Shown piece after piece: positions 44,973-55,371 of a DNA stretch of 64,000 bases (position 1 is the first letter of the stretch; every line of letters begins with the position of its first letter). The DNA is from Caballeronia jiangsuensis (lineage in GTDB: Bacteria; Pseudomonadota; Gammaproteobacteria; Burkholderiales; Burkholderiaceae). The stretch spans positions 118,119 to 182,118 of the forward strand of contig JFHF01000009.1 in the NCBI GenBank assembly GCA_000648925.1, written 5' to 3'. A program made the translations under genes and the position numbers. The notes under the pieces were generated by a model. It ran no database searches, had not been told where the DNA came from, and saw only the letters and a list, made by a program, of their open reading frames with translations.

Positions 44973-46039
44973 GCTTCACCTCGCTGGGAAGGCGCGCGCT
45001 TCGCGCGCAGATATACGGCCGCCGCGTCACGAAACAGATGCGCGGGGATTTCGCGTTCGAAGGCTGCATCGCGATAGAGCTGACGAGCGAGCATCTTCGA
45101 TTCGATCACGGGCACGCTATAGACGAATGCAAGACGCTTCAGTCGCAGTGCGAAGTCACCCGCGCCGCGTGCGGTGAGCTTTGGCGCGGCCATCGTTGCA
45201 GGGTCATACTTGAGCGCGACGGCGAAGTGCGTTGGATTCGTGACGAGCAGATCGGCCTGGCGGATGCTTCTCATGCTGGCCGAGCGTTGCAGCAATTCAC
45301 GCTGAAGTTGTCTGCGCCGTTGCCTGATGCGCGGATCCCCTTCGCGCTGCTTGTGCTCCTGACGAATCTCATGACGGCTCATGCGCATCTTCTTGGCGAA
45401 TGCACGGCGCACAATGACCTGGTCGATCAGCGCGAATATCACAGCGGCACTAAGCAGTGCGACGCCCAGGCGCAGACTTTGGTGCAGCAACGCGACGCAC
45501 AGGGCCGAGGCGGATAGCGGGGTATGAACCGATGTCGTGACGATCGACACGATGAAGCGCCAGATGATGACCCCATACACGAACATCTTGATGCAGGCTT
45601 TCGCGGCCTCGATCAAGGTTTGCATGGAGAAGATGCGCTTGAACCCTTGTGCGGGGTTCAAGCGACTCATATCCGCCTTCAGCGCGTTCGGTGCAAACAG
45701 GAGCCCTGTCTGCATGACCGATCCGAGCACTGCGGCTCCGATCGAGACGCCGACGAGCGGGGCGACGAGGTGCGCTGTATGCATGGCGAGAGAACCCGCC
45801 AGTGTCAGGACAGCCTGTCCGTTCATCGCCAGATAGGCTGCATCGTGCAAAGCGCGTGCATCGAGCGCGCCGAGCTGGGCAGCCAGTCGATCGCCGCGCG
45901 CCCACAAATATCCTCCAAACCCTGCCAGACCCAAAACGACACCTGGATCCGGGCTGCGCGCGAGCATGCCCTTTTTTCGGGCTTGCTCGAGCTTGTATGC
46001 GGTGGCCTGTTCGGACTTGTTTTGTTCGTCAGCCGACAT
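44969..46039 (-). CDS. flhB: Flagellar export switch protein FlhB
   Basis: 356 residues from ATG 46039, with GGAG six bases upstream (ATG 46042 is adjacent; the frame to 46099 is shadow). Four membrane helices, then a basic linker and the autocleavage site NPTH in LLVTNPTHFAVALKYD. SADEQNKSEQATAYKLEQAR is the usual start. FlhB switches export from hook to filament proteins, a role tied to FliK, whose gene here has a stop. Confidence 0.95.
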   Translation of the reverse strand: MSADEQNKSEQATAYKLEQARKKGMLARSPDPGVVLGLAGFGGYLWARGDRLAAQLGALDARALHDAAYLAMNGQAVLTLAGSLAMHTAHLVAPLVGVSIGAAVLGSVMQTGLLFAPNALKADMSRLNPAQGFKRIFSMQTLIEAAKACIKMFVYGVIIWRFIVSIVTTSVHTPLSASALCVALLHQSLRLGVALLSAAVIFALIDQVIVRRAFAKKMRMSRHEIRQEHKQREGDPRIRQRRRQLQRELLQRSASMRSIRQADLLVTNPTHFAVALKYDPATMAAPKLTARGAGDFALRLKRLAFVYSVPVIESKMLARQLYRDAAFEREIPAHLFRDAAAVYLRAKRAPSQRGEA

Positions 46040-46796
46040 CATTCGCTCCAGCGACGAAACGAAGCGCCGAATCGAGCAGGCGCAGGGTGACGGGCGCAAT
46101 CAGTCCCAGAGACATCGAGGCGACCACGAGCGTGACGACGGTCTTGACCTGAAGTCCCAGCATCAGCGCGTTCATCTGCGGCAGCGCGCGCGAGAGAAAC
46201 GCGATCGACGAGTCGACCAGGAACAGGCACAAGATCACCGCGGAGGCGGCGGCGAGCCCCAGACTCATTGCCGTGCCGAAATACGCGATGATTTTCTGCG
46301 GCTCGACGTTGAATTGGAGCTGGCCTGGCGGCAAGAGATGGTTGAGCGTGGCGAGCAGCCGGAGCAGATCGCCGAGTCCATTGACCGAAAGGAAGATCAC
46401 GCCCGCGACGAGCGTGAAAATCGTGCCGAACAAGGGCGCCTGTTGACGGGAGCCTGGATCGATGACCATCGCGAGCCCAAAGCCCGCTTGTACGTCGATG
46501 ACGCGGCCGGCAAACGAAAGCGACGCGAACATCGCCTGGAATGCGAAGGCGAGCACGAGTCCGAACATCATTTCCACGCACGCAGCGAGCACCAGTTCAC
46601 CGTTGCTCAGCGTGAGGAGCGTGGTCGATGAATTCGCATCGGCCATGCAGGCAGCAAGCGAGAGTGCAATCAACACCCGTACGCGCACGGGTACCCGCAA
46701 CTGCGACATCGGCGGCGCAATAACGAATAGTGATCCTAATCGAAGTGAAAGAAGAAGTCCGCACAGGGCCCAGTTCGTGGTGACTTGGATCGCCAT
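46029..46796 (-). CDS. fliR: Flagellar export gate protein FliR
   Basis: 255 residues, six membrane helices. GLVLAFAFQAMFASLSFAGR with VIDVQAGFGLAMVIDPGSR is the conserved FliR core, and NALMLGLQVKTVVTLVVASM the C-terminal part. Overlaps flhB by 11 bases. Confidence 0.9.
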   Translation of the reverse strand: MAIQVTTNWALCGLLLSLRLGSLFVIAPPMSQLRVPVRVRVLIALSLAACMADANSSTTLLTLSNGELVLAACVEMMFGLVLAFAFQAMFASLSFAGRVIDVQAGFGLAMVIDPGSRQQAPLFGTIFTLVAGVIFLSVNGLGDLLRLLATLNHLLPPGQLQFNVEPQKIIAYFGTAMSLGLAAASAVILCLFLVDSSIAFLSRALPQMNALMLGLQVKTVVTLVVASMSLGLIAPVTLRLLDSALRFVAGANDVG

Positions 46797-46799
46797 TGC

Positions 46800-47066
46800 T
46801 CAGCCCAGGGAAGGGATGACGTTAAAAAGCGAAGTCGCAAAACGACCGAGCCGGCTCAGCATCCACGGCGCCATGACCCCGATCACGATGGCGACGACCA
46901 CCAGCTTAGGCACATAGCTCAGGCTCATTTCCTGAAGCTGCGTAACCACCTGGAATACGCTGACGGCGAGACCCACGATCAGGCAAGCTGCAAGAACGGG
47001 CCCCGCGATCACGAGACCCGCCCACATCATTTGGGCCATGAATTGCAGCGCCTGATCGGCAGACAT
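46800..47066 (-). CDS. fliQ: Flagellar export gate protein FliQ
   Basis: 88 residues with two membrane helices: GLVIAGPVLAACLIVGLAVS followed by VFQVVTQLQEMSLSYVPKLV and a second helix AIVIGVMAPWMLSRLG. This is the standard FliQ pattern. First of the tightly coupled genes; an AT-rich 113-bp gap precedes it, where a promoter could lie. Confidence 0.95.
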   Translation of the reverse strand: MSADQALQFMAQMMWAGLVIAGPVLAACLIVGLAVSVFQVVTQLQEMSLSYVPKLVVVAIVIGVMAPWMLSRLGRFATSLFNVIPSLG

Positions 47067-47179
47067 TATTGGACTTGTGGCAGCGATTTGAAAAGATGGA
47101 TGCGAGTTTAGCGAACGGTCTAACTGTCAGGGATTTTGTCGTTAAAAATATTACGAATTTCAATAAGTATTGCTACCGT

Positions 47180-48310
47180 TCAGATCGATCGCAACGATAT
47201 CAGCTCTGCAAGCGTCCTTCCATCGGCGTCAACTGGACTGCTGAGTGCACGCTGCATGATCGCTTCCGACCGAGCCTTATCGCCTGCGCCGGCGGCGAGC
47301 ATGCTTGACGCGAGCGCCGCTGCGAGACAGTTGCGATCTAGCCTGAGTGCGATAGTGATTAGTCTTCCTGCTTCTTCCGTGCGTCCTTCCCGGCACGCAA
47401 TCACTGCAAGTCCGCCCGGCGCCTCGGCCAGTCCCCGATCCATGACTGCGGCATGCTCAAACCGCGCGCGCGCAGTGACCAGATCCGAGTTGAACAGATG
47501 AGCCCATGCTGCTGCCACCCACGATCCCGCGTGACGTTTCAAAATGGATGCGGCCGAATCGAGGGTAACCGCCGCGCGCTCGAAATCGCGCTGTTCGAAG
47601 TGACACAGACCTATACCGAGCATGGCGCGTCCGCTTGTCGGGCAGGCGGTAAGTGCCTGGTGGAGCAGGGTTTGCGCCTCGGCTTGTTCGCCATCGCGAA
47701 GCGCGAGCAAACCCAGAACGGTCTGGCTCTCGGGTGCATCGGGTGCGAGAAGCGCAAAACGTCGGGCGTCCTCGAGACGCTCTGCGTCGAAACATACCGA
47801 AGCGAGTGCACCGGGAAGCTCGGCATCGATCTCGGCGCCTCGCGCGTAACGCTCTCCCAAGTCCCGAGCCTGATCAAGTTCGCCTCGATGATGGGCCACG
47901 CGTACGGCGAGCGTCACGGCTGTTGGCATGGCGTTGAGTACGGTCTCGTCCAGTAGCGCGGCGGCTGCATCGTATTGCTCCAGCATCGCATGGGCATAAG
48001 CCATGTTGTAGCGGAGCACCGGATCGTGATGGCTGGCTTTCAGAGAGGTGAGATGTTTCAACGCGCTCTCAAAATCTCCTTCAGACAGCGATAGCAGCGC
48101 TTGAAGATTGACAAGCGCGGGTGGCAAGGAATCGCGCGAAGCGTATTGCTCGATCAGGCTCTTGCACAGCGTCGGCTGACCGGCGTCGAAGGCGCTTGAT
48201 GCTGCTTGATGCAGCAGGTTCTGATTGTGGGGGTCCTGTTCAAGATAACCCAGCCATTTGGCGAGCTGTTCGGCGGCGTTAGATGAGGCATATGCGGGAT
48301 TGGTTGGCAT
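47180..48310 (-). CDS. TPR-repeat protein, first gene of flagellar cluster
   Basis: 376 residues from ATG 48310; GGAG lies six bases upstream. Multiple TPR-like pairs run through it, for instance WLGYLEQDPHNQNLLHQAAS, DFESALKHLTSLKASHHDP, AQTLLHQALTACPTSGRAM and ARFEHAAVMDRGLAEAPGG. No membrane segment or enzyme motif. Similar TPR proteins accompany secondary flagellar or type III-like loci; role unknown. A sigma-28 minus-10-like site lies 26 bases upstream. Confidence 0.7.
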   Translation of the reverse strand: MPTNPAYASSNAAEQLAKWLGYLEQDPHNQNLLHQAASSAFDAGQPTLCKSLIEQYASRDSLPPALVNLQALLSLSEGDFESALKHLTSLKASHHDPVLRYNMAYAHAMLEQYDAAAALLDETVLNAMPTAVTLAVRVAHHRGELDQARDLGERYARGAEIDAELPGALASVCFDAERLEDARRFALLAPDAPESQTVLGLLALRDGEQAEAQTLLHQALTACPTSGRAMLGIGLCHFEQRDFERAAVTLDSAASILKRHAGSWVAAAWAHLFNSDLVTARARFEHAAVMDRGLAEAPGGLAVIACREGRTEEAGRLITIALRLDRNCLAAALASSMLAAGAGDKARSEAIMQRALSSPVDADGRTLAELISLRSI

Positions 48311-48335
48311 GGAGGTCTCCGTGAAAGCAGCTCGA

Positions 48336-48343
48336 TTATCGGC
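48336..48343 (-). promoter_or_regulatory. Candidate FliA (sigma-28) minus-10 element
   Basis: On the minus strand the bases read GCCGATAA, the classic sigma-28 minus-10 box, 26 bases before ATG 48310. The matching TAAA minus-35 box at 15 bp upstream is not present (GGAC instead), so this is only half a promoter. Confidence 0.3.
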
Positions 48344-48516
48344 GCAACGTGAAGGAGCGTCCATCGCTGCAGCACGGTTCAGAAAGTATATGTAAAGGAT
48401 TGCAAAATCCATGACTCAACTCTTAACTCGCGCCAAAAAGCGCGGACAACCTGTTCATACAGCGGGCACTTTCGTTGAGTGTCTCCGGCATAACCTGATT
48501 CAGGTAGAGGTGAGAA

Positions 48517-51500
48517 TTGGTAGCGATCTTCGCAGGCAACGGGCAAGGCACGCATTCGTCATCGGCAGTGGGACTGGGTAAGCGAGGTCAGGTAGGCGAT
48601 GCTGCCTTCGGGCAGAGCGGTGAGCGAATTTACGTCAATGCCGCCAATGGCAACCTTCTGATTCAGGACCGGGACCAGATGCTTCTTGGTCTGGGCGGAA
48701 ACAGCAGTGTCTATCGGGCCTACAACAGTCTCGGACAGGCTTCGGGCGATCACTGGAAGCCGGGAGGGGCGCGAACCGTGAACCAACTCACGGGCACCCT
48801 GAGCGCGATGGGCAGCACGGTAACACTGACTGACTGGGACGGATCCAGCACGCTGTATGCCTACGACGTAGTGCGCAAAGTCTATGTATCGACGACGTCC
48901 TTCGCGGACGTGGGGCCGTCCCCGGACGCTGGGCCTGCGATGGTGGTCACAGCCGCGCGTGACACATTGTCGTTCGACCCGGCGTCGCAAAGTTGGATAT
49001 GGAAAGACGGTGCGCACGGGCAAACGCAGCGTTTCGATGCGGCATATGATGGCCGGCTGATGTCAGTCGTCGACCGCGACGACAATGCGGCAAGCTACGC
49101 CTACAACGCGAAAGGGCTGCTTTCTGAAGTCACGACCTCAAATGGAGATATTACTCATCTGGACTATAACGCGGCGGGTCAACTCGTTACCCTGCGCGCG
49201 GAATACTGCCAGGCGAATGGTCAAAGGGAAACGGCAACGACGACGCGTTATACCTATGATGCGCAAGGACGCCTGTCGGAGGTTTTTGTCGATTTGAGTC
49301 CGCTTGATAGCAACATTGCCGACGGCAATGCCTTCAAGACGACTTACACATATGACGACACCAGTAGCCGGATCGCGTCGATCGCGCAATCCGACGGTTC
49401 GCGGATTGCCTTCACCTATGTACTCGTGGGCGGTGACTATCGAGTTGCGACCATGGCGCAGACGGCGGATGACGGTGTCACGCGCGTATCGTCCTTCAGT
49501 TACGACACGGCCAACCGAAAAACCGCGATCACCGACCCACTTGGCTTTAAACAGGTATTGACCTACGACGCAGCGGGGCGTCTGACAAACATTGCTACGA
49601 GCGGTGCGGGGGACACGAGCAGTCGCTCATTCAATTATGACGCGAACGGCAACTTGCACGAAATTCACGATCCCCTGCTTGGCAGCGTTTATTTCAGCTA
49701 CGACGACGCCGGTAACCTTCTGCGACAAACGGGTGGGGGATGCGATCTGACCCGGACCTATGGCGCAAGCAACGAGGTGCTGACTGAGCGGGTGTCGGGC
49801 AGCAGCCCGACCACGGCCGTGGGCAACCAGACGACGCGTTATGCGTACGACAGTCGGGGCCATCTTCGTTTCGGCGTCAGCGGTGAGGGCCGCGTCACGG
49901 AGTATCGCTACAACGAGCAGGGCCAGCGGATCGCCGAGATTCGATATGCGGGCAGCGTATTCAATGTGAGTGACCTTGGCGCTGATACGAGCATTTCGAC
50001 TGCGGCTCTGGATGCATGGGTGACGAACCTCACTGATCGAAGCAATGCCGTCCGGATCGACACGACCTGGGACTACCGGAATCAAATCGCCAGCGAGACT
50101 CGCTATGAGCGTCTGCTGCCCGATGGCACGGCGGACCTCAGTGCGGGAATTGTTCAGACACGCTACGTCTACGACGCCTTTGGTCGTCTGCTCCAGCATT
50201 TCGTGGGCGCGCCAGGTCAGGAAAAAGTCGAGCAGTTTGCCTATGACGGGTTGGGACGCTTGCTGGCTGCGACGAGCTTTGATGGCGTGGTCACGTTATA
50301 TCAGTACGACGACGCTCATCGTGCAGTCGCCGTAACGTTCAGTAGCGGCCTCACGCGCACGTCGACCTTCAACGCGGCTGGCGAGCTGATTTCGGTGGCC
50401 GATACGGTGCAGGGACGGTTGCTTTCCCGTACCTCCAACGCGTACGACGCCGATGGCCGGTTGCGTATGAGCACTGACGCCGACGGCAGGATGACGCACT
50501 ATCTCTACAACGGGCGTGGTCAGAAGGTGGCGGAAATCTCGTCCGACGGCACGCTCGCAGAGTATGGCTACGATTCGCAGACCGGCTATCAGAATACCAC
50601 CACTACTTACGCGACCCGTCTTAATGGTGCTCAAACGAGCGCGCTCGTGGACGGCGCTGGGAAACCGATCGAGCGGCTGCCGTCAGGTGTTGCGCTGACG
50701 CTCGAAAACTCGGGACTTCGGCCCAAAGCTACTGCCGTTGATCGGAAGCAATGGCTAGTGCACAACGAAAGCGGATGGGTGATTGGCACCATCGACTCTG
50801 ATGGAACGGCCGTGAAATATACCTATGACACCCGTGGCAATGTCATCAGGAAAGCGACGTTTGCCAATCGGGTGGACGTCGCCGAGCTATCCGGCGCTAG
50901 CCTGCAGAGCGACAGCTTCCCGCAAATCGACGGCACGCGCGACCGGGTCACCAACTACTACTACGACCGTGATGGTCTTCTCCAAGGCGAAGTCGACGCC
51001 GAAGGCAGTGTCACCGAATATCGCTACAACGGGGCAGGTAAGCGCACGGAAACGGTTCGCTATGCCAAGGCGATCGACGTTCAAACACGCGATGGCGTCG
51101 ATTTCCGAACGCTCATTCCCGTAGGTAGCGCGCAGGACATGTCTGAGCGCTTCGTCTACGACTCGCGAGGTCTGCTCGCCGCTCAAGTCGACGCCGAAGG
51201 ATATGTCACGCGCTATCGCTACGACGACCGCGGCAACGTCATCGAAAGAGTGCGCGGCGCGCGCATCGATCCTGGCATGCTCAGTCGGCCGCAACTCGTG
51301 CCCGTTACATTTATGGCGACGGGGAAAACGGGCGCTACCTTCGACATCTGGATCGATGGCGTCAAGGCCGTGGGCCTGAGCCTAAGCTCTCCGAGCGGGT
51401 CGTACACGGTGATGGCGAACAACGCCATACCGCTTGCGAGCCATACGATCGAGTTTCGGAGCGTGAAAACAAATCCCGTCACCTTCGGAGCGATGTCCTT

Positions 51501-54500
51501 CGGTGAGCGCGCTTTCACGCCCATCGTCACGAACACAGTCACGTTCGACGGCAATCCGCCACAAATCGGGGTGCGTTTTGCGGCCGATGCGGCGTCGCTG
51601 CTTTCCTCGCTTGCGACGGACACTCAGACAGAGCGCACGATCTACGCCTATGACTCGGTGGGACGGGTCGTCGAGCGCGCGACCTACGATGTCACAGGAA
51701 GGCGCACGGATCGCTACACCTATGACAAACAGGGGCGGTTGACGAGCGAAACAACCGGCGATCGTACCCAAACTTATCGATACGATGCACAAGGGCGTCT
51801 GACCGGTCAGCTCACTGGCGAAGGCAGCGCCGCGCTGTCAGCCCTGGGAGTGAATCCTTCCCAGGCACAGGTCGACGACGTATGGAACAAGTGGGGCGTG
51901 TGTTATGCCTATGACGCGGCAGGCGTGCGCACGTCGATGACTGATGCAAACGGTCGTGTCACGCGGTATTACTACGATGACGCGGGCCGTCTGGGCGCCG
52001 TCGTCAATGCGTTGGGCGGGGTGACGCACTACGCTTATGACGCCTTTGGTGACGTAATGCAATCAACGGTGTATTCGACTCGACTCGATGCAGGTGTCCT
52101 GTCGAACCTGACCGGCGGAAAACTGACGGATTCGTTGTCGCAGATCTTCACTGCGTTGGGGGCTGATGGACAAGCATCGCGCACATCCTTCAGCTACAGT
52201 TCGATGGGTCGTTTGTCGAGCCGCGACGATGCGATGGGGGCCCGCACGGACTATTCGTACGATGCGTTTGGAGAGATCGCGTCCAAAACGGAGGACGTAG
52301 GCGCCGGCGTGCGTACTGCGACCACGTTCGCTTACGATCGCACGGGTCGTTTGGTGCAGCAGGTGAGCGACGCCAACGGCCTGAAAGTCATGACACGCGC
52401 GATTCACGATGCATTCGGACGTGTCGTGCAAACGATCGACGCGAACGGCGCGAGCCGACGTACCGACTATGACCGCAACGGCAACGTCGTGGTTGTGACA
52501 GACGCAATGGCGAGTACGACGACGATGACGTACGACGCGTTCGGCCATCTGCTCACTCTGACGGACCGCACGGACAACACCACAAAGTACGCCTACAGCG
52601 CTACGGATCGTCAACTGAGTATGACGACACCCGAAGGCCTTCGCACGGTTACGACCTACAACGAAAGCGGGCAGATCATCCGAATCACGGACGGTCGGGG
52701 AAATTCGACTTCCTATACCTACGATCTTGATGGCAATCTGATCCAGACGGAGAGCCCCGCTGCAACCACGAAACAGGCGTTTGACCACACAGGCCACCTG
52801 ATCGAGACCACGGACGCGCGCGGCGTGAAGACAGCGTTCTCCTACGACGCGGTCGGTCGCATGCTCACACGCACGGTCGATCCCTGCGGCCTGGCGCTCG
52901 TGACCCGCTACGAATACGATGCAAAGGGCGCGCTGGTGTGCACGACCGACCCGTCCGGCATGGTGACGCAGACGCAATATGACCTCGACGGACGAGCCGT
53001 GTCGGTCACCGCCGATGCGGCTAAATCGAAACTGCGCACCGAGTTCGCGTATGACAGTGCGGGACGGGTGGTGACGGTCACCGAAGGCGCGGGAACGGCA
53101 TCGTCTCGGGTCACGCAAAAGATCTACGACAACCTCGGACGCCTTGTCTCATCGACGGTCGATCCGGCGGGACTGAAACTGACGACGACGTACGCCTACG
53201 ATGCCAACGGCAACGTCGTCGGCGTGACGGATGCAGCGGGTGGCGTGACTCGCTATGCCTATGACGCACAAGGGCGGCAAATCTGGTCGGTCGGTCCGAC
53301 TGGCGCGGCTGTTGAGTCGATGTATGACAAGGAAGGCAGGCTCACGTTGCAGAAGCGGTTTGCGACGCCGGTGTCGTTGAGCGGCTTGTCACCGGCACCG
53401 AGTGATGTCGAGATTGCCGCCAGTGTCTCAGAGTGGTCGCAGCGCGATGAGGTGAACCGGTACGCTTACGACTCCGATGGTCGCCTGCGCTTTACCATCG
53501 ATGCCTTGGGCTACGTCACCGAGCAGATTTGCGACGCGAACGGCAGCGTCATCTCGCGCACGGCGTATGCGACGGCCATTGCGCTCAGCAGTGCGCCCGA
53601 CGTCAAAGCAATTTCGAACGCATTACAGGCGCAGAGCGGCGCCATGCATGCCGGCGACCGGACCGTGCGGCTAGTCTATGACACAGCGAATCGCCTTGTG
53701 TTCGTAATTGATGCTTCAGGGTTCGTCACGCGTAACCGTTACGACGAAGCGGGTAATCGTGTCGAGCAGACAAGCTTCACGACCCGATACACAACTGCTG
53801 GAAGCCGAACGCAGGCCGAGCTGGAGACGTGGGCGGTAGCGGCGCAATCGACCTCGACAGATCAAACAACGACGACATTCTTTGACGCCGTTGGTCGCCC
53901 AGTATACGTCGTGGACGCAGAAGGATATGTCACGGAGAAGCGTTACGATGCCGCGGGAAGAATTCTGAAATTTATCCGCTATGCGGAATCGTATGCTAAC
54001 GCGCGAAGCGCGACGAATGCGACGCTGAAGAACTTACTACCGGTTGATATTCCCAATTCGGCCTCTGTTGTCGAGACGCGCTACGACCAAGCCGGACGAA
54101 TCACCGATGTAATAGACGGACTGAATAACGTCACGCATTTCGAACTCGATTCACTGGGCCACGCTATCGTGACGTGGATCGCCTATCAGAATACGCAAGC
54201 ACGAACGGCGGTTCACCGGTCTTATGATGCAGCTGGTCGAATGCTGGATGAAACTCGGGCTTACAACACATCCAGTGCATCGATCACGCGTTACGAGTAT
54301 GACGCAATGGGGCGACTTACCCGTGTCGTCGATCCGCGCGCGGAAGCGCTGACTACGTCGAACGCCGATTGGGCGATCTCGCAGAGAAAGCTTCTGGGTG
54401 TCATCGATAGTACAAAGCAAGGCAAGCTCGCGTCTGGATTGACTGATGCAGACAAGGAATTTCTGCGTCAGAGCTATTCGATGAGCTACGAATACGATGC

Positions 54501-55371
54501 ACAGGGAAACCAGATTCGGGTCATTGATGCGCTGGGGCATGTCACTTCCACAAGTTATGACGCGTTCGGCAACGCGGTCAGACTGACTGACCCGCTCGGT
54601 AACAGCACACTCTTTTTCTTCGACCAACTCAATCGTTGTACGGTCGTGGTAAATGCGCTTAACTACGTGGTGCGTACAGAGTTCAGCCCGAGCGGAAAGC
54701 CGATTAAAGTCACTCAGTATGCGAATGCATATGCCGGGGCGACTAGCATCAACATGGATGCTTCTGCGATCAATCCCGTCGCAGCGCCCGCCAGAGATGC
54801 CGTGACGAGACTGGAGTACGATGCGCTCGACCGGCTCGTCGTATCTGTGGATGCCGAAAACAACACGGAGAGATGGGCGTATGACGGTCTTGGAAACAAG
54901 ACGAGCCATACAAACAAAATCGGCGGTTTGACATCGTACACATACGATCGTCGCGGCCTAGTGCTCTCCGAATCGCTGCCGATCACATCGAGTGAAAAGA
55001 TGGTCGTGAATCGGTACGAATACGATGCACGTGGCAATCGCGTGAAGATGACAGAGGCTGCTGGACTGGCGGAACAGCGCATCACTCAATACCAGTTTGA
55101 CCTGCTCGATCGTCGGGTGAAAGTCGTACCGGAGGCGATTCAGACCTATTCTTCGAGCAGTGGGTCATGGACGTCAAACAGTCCTACTGATCAATATACA
55201 TACGATGTCCGTGGCAATCTCACCAGCCACACAAACGCGAGCGGAAAAACCGAATATTGGTATTACGATGCCGCTGGACGGAAGATTGCGGAAGTCAATG
55301 TTCTTGGAACGATGACGCGCTGGGACTTCGACGCCGCGGGAAATGTTATGACACAAAAAAATGTACGGTGA
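48517..55371 (+). CDS. Giant YD-repeat (RHS) protein, N-terminal part; frame ends at A7 tract
   Basis: 2284 residues from TTG 48517, which is the first start after a stop and has GAGGTG six bases upstream. No signal peptide. After an N-terminal block (AIFAGNGQGTHSSSAVGLG) the protein is a long array of RHS/YD units of the type YTYDAQGRL, YAYDARGHL, RYDEAGNR. Around residues 930-1010 an insert (ATFDIWIDGVKAVG, HTIEFRSV) resembles a carbohydrate-binding beta-sandwich. The frame ends TQKNVR and stop at 55369-55371, right after seven A at 55355-55361; with six A it would fuse to the next ORF as one protein of about 4796 residues. Confidence 0.85.
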   Translation: MVAIFAGNGQGTHSSSAVGLGKRGQVGDAAFGQSGERIYVNAANGNLLIQDRDQMLLGLGGNSSVYRAYNSLGQASGDHWKPGGARTVNQLTGTLSAMGSTVTLTDWDGSSTLYAYDVVRKVYVSTTSFADVGPSPDAGPAMVVTAARDTLSFDPASQSWIWKDGAHGQTQRFDAAYDGRLMSVVDRDDNAASYAYNAKGLLSEVTTSNGDITHLDYNAAGQLVTLRAEYCQANGQRETATTTRYTYDAQGRLSEVFVDLSPLDSNIADGNAFKTTYTYDDTSSRIASIAQSDGSRIAFTYVLVGGDYRVATMAQTADDGVTRVSSFSYDTANRKTAITDPLGFKQVLTYDAAGRLTNIATSGAGDTSSRSFNYDANGNLHEIHDPLLGSVYFSYDDAGNLLRQTGGGCDLTRTYGASNEVLTERVSGSSPTTAVGNQTTRYAYDSRGHLRFGVSGEGRVTEYRYNEQGQRIAEIRYAGSVFNVSDLGADTSISTAALDAWVTNLTDRSNAVRIDTTWDYRNQIASETRYERLLPDGTADLSAGIVQTRYVYDAFGRLLQHFVGAPGQEKVEQFAYDGLGRLLAATSFDGVVTLYQYDDAHRAVAVTFSSGLTRTSTFNAAGELISVADTVQGRLLSRTSNAYDADGRLRMSTDADGRMTHYLYNGRGQKVAEISSDGTLAEYGYDSQTGYQNTTTTYATRLNGAQTSALVDGAGKPIERLPSGVALTLENSGLRPKATAVDRKQWLVHNESGWVIGTIDSDGTAVKYTYDTRGNVIRKATFANRVDVAELSGASLQSDSFPQIDGTRDRVTNYYYDRDGLLQGEVDAEGSVTEYRYNGAGKRTETVRYAKAIDVQTRDGVDFRTLIPVGSAQDMSERFVYDSRGLLAAQVDAEGYVTRYRYDDRGNVIERVRGARIDPGMLSRPQLVPVTFMATGKTGATFDIWIDGVKAVGLSLSSPSGSYTVMANNAIPLASHTIEFRSVKTNPVTFGAMSFGERAFTPIVTNTVTFDGNPPQIGVRFAADAASLLSSLATDTQTERTIYAYDSVGRVVERATYDVTGRRTDRYTYDKQGRLTSETTGDRTQTYRYDAQGRLTGQLTGEGSAALSALGVNPSQAQVDDVWNKWGVCYAYDAAGVRTSMTDANGRVTRYYYDDAGRLGAVVNALGGVTHYAYDAFGDVMQSTVYSTRLDAGVLSNLTGGKLTDSLSQIFTALGADGQASRTSFSYSSMGRLSSRDDAMGARTDYSYDAFGEIASKTEDVGAGVRTATTFAYDRTGRLVQQVSDANGLKVMTRAIHDAFGRVVQTIDANGASRRTDYDRNGNVVVVTDAMASTTTMTYDAFGHLLTLTDRTDNTTKYAYSATDRQLSMTTPEGLRTVTTYNESGQIIRITDGRGNSTSYTYDLDGNLIQTESPAATTKQAFDHTGHLIETTDARGVKTAFSYDAVGRMLTRTVDPCGLALVTRYEYDAKGALVCTTDPSGMVTQTQYDLDGRAVSVTADAAKSKLRTEFAYDSAGRVVTVTEGAGTASSRVTQKIYDNLGRLVSSTVDPAGLKLTTTYAYDANGNVVGVTDAAGGVTRYAYDAQGRQIWSVGPTGAAVESMYDKEGRLTLQKRFATPVSLSGLSPAPSDVEIAASVSEWSQRDEVNRYAYDSDGRLRFTIDALGYVTEQICDANGSVISRTAYATAIALSSAPDVKAISNALQAQSGAMHAGDRTVRLVYDTANRLVFVIDASGFVTRNRYDEAGNRVEQTSFTTRYTTAGSRTQAELETWAVAAQSTSTDQTTTTFFDAVGRPVYVVDAEGYVTEKRYDAAGRILKFIRYAESYANARSATNATLKNLLPVDIPNSASVVETRYDQAGRITDVIDGLNNVTHFELDSLGHAIVTWIAYQNTQARTAVHRSYDAAGRMLDETRAYNTSSASITRYEYDAMGRLTRVVDPRAEALTTSNADWAISQRKLLGVIDSTKQGKLASGLTDADKEFLRQSYSMSYEYDAQGNQIRVIDALGHVTSTSYDAFGNAVRLTDPLGNSTLFFFDQLNRCTVVVNALNYVVRTEFSPSGKPIKVTQYANAYAGATSINMDASAINPVAAPARDAVTRLEYDALDRLVVSVDAENNTERWAYDGLGNKTSHTNKIGGLTSYTYDRRGLVLSESLPITSSEKMVVNRYEYDARGNRVKMTEAAGLAEQRITQYQFDLLDRRVKVVPEAIQTYSSSSGSWTSNSPTDQYTYDVRGNLTSHTNASGKTEYWYYDAAGRKIAEVNVLGTMTRWDFDAAGNVMTQKNVR
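55355..55361 (+). other. A7 homopolymer splitting the RHS gene
   Basis: Seven A in the context ACACAAAAAAATG. One A fewer gives Thr-Gln-Lys-Met-Tyr-Gly-Asp and keeps the YD-repeat protein open across both ORFs. Such runs are prone to replication or transcription slippage and to sequencing error. Confidence 0.85.

Noticed and set aside
26619..47066. Type III secretion injectisome
   Set aside because: Short FliM is SctQ-like, but rod, hook, P-ring and L-ring genes (flgB, C, E, F, G, H, I) are flagellar; no secretin or needle gene is present.
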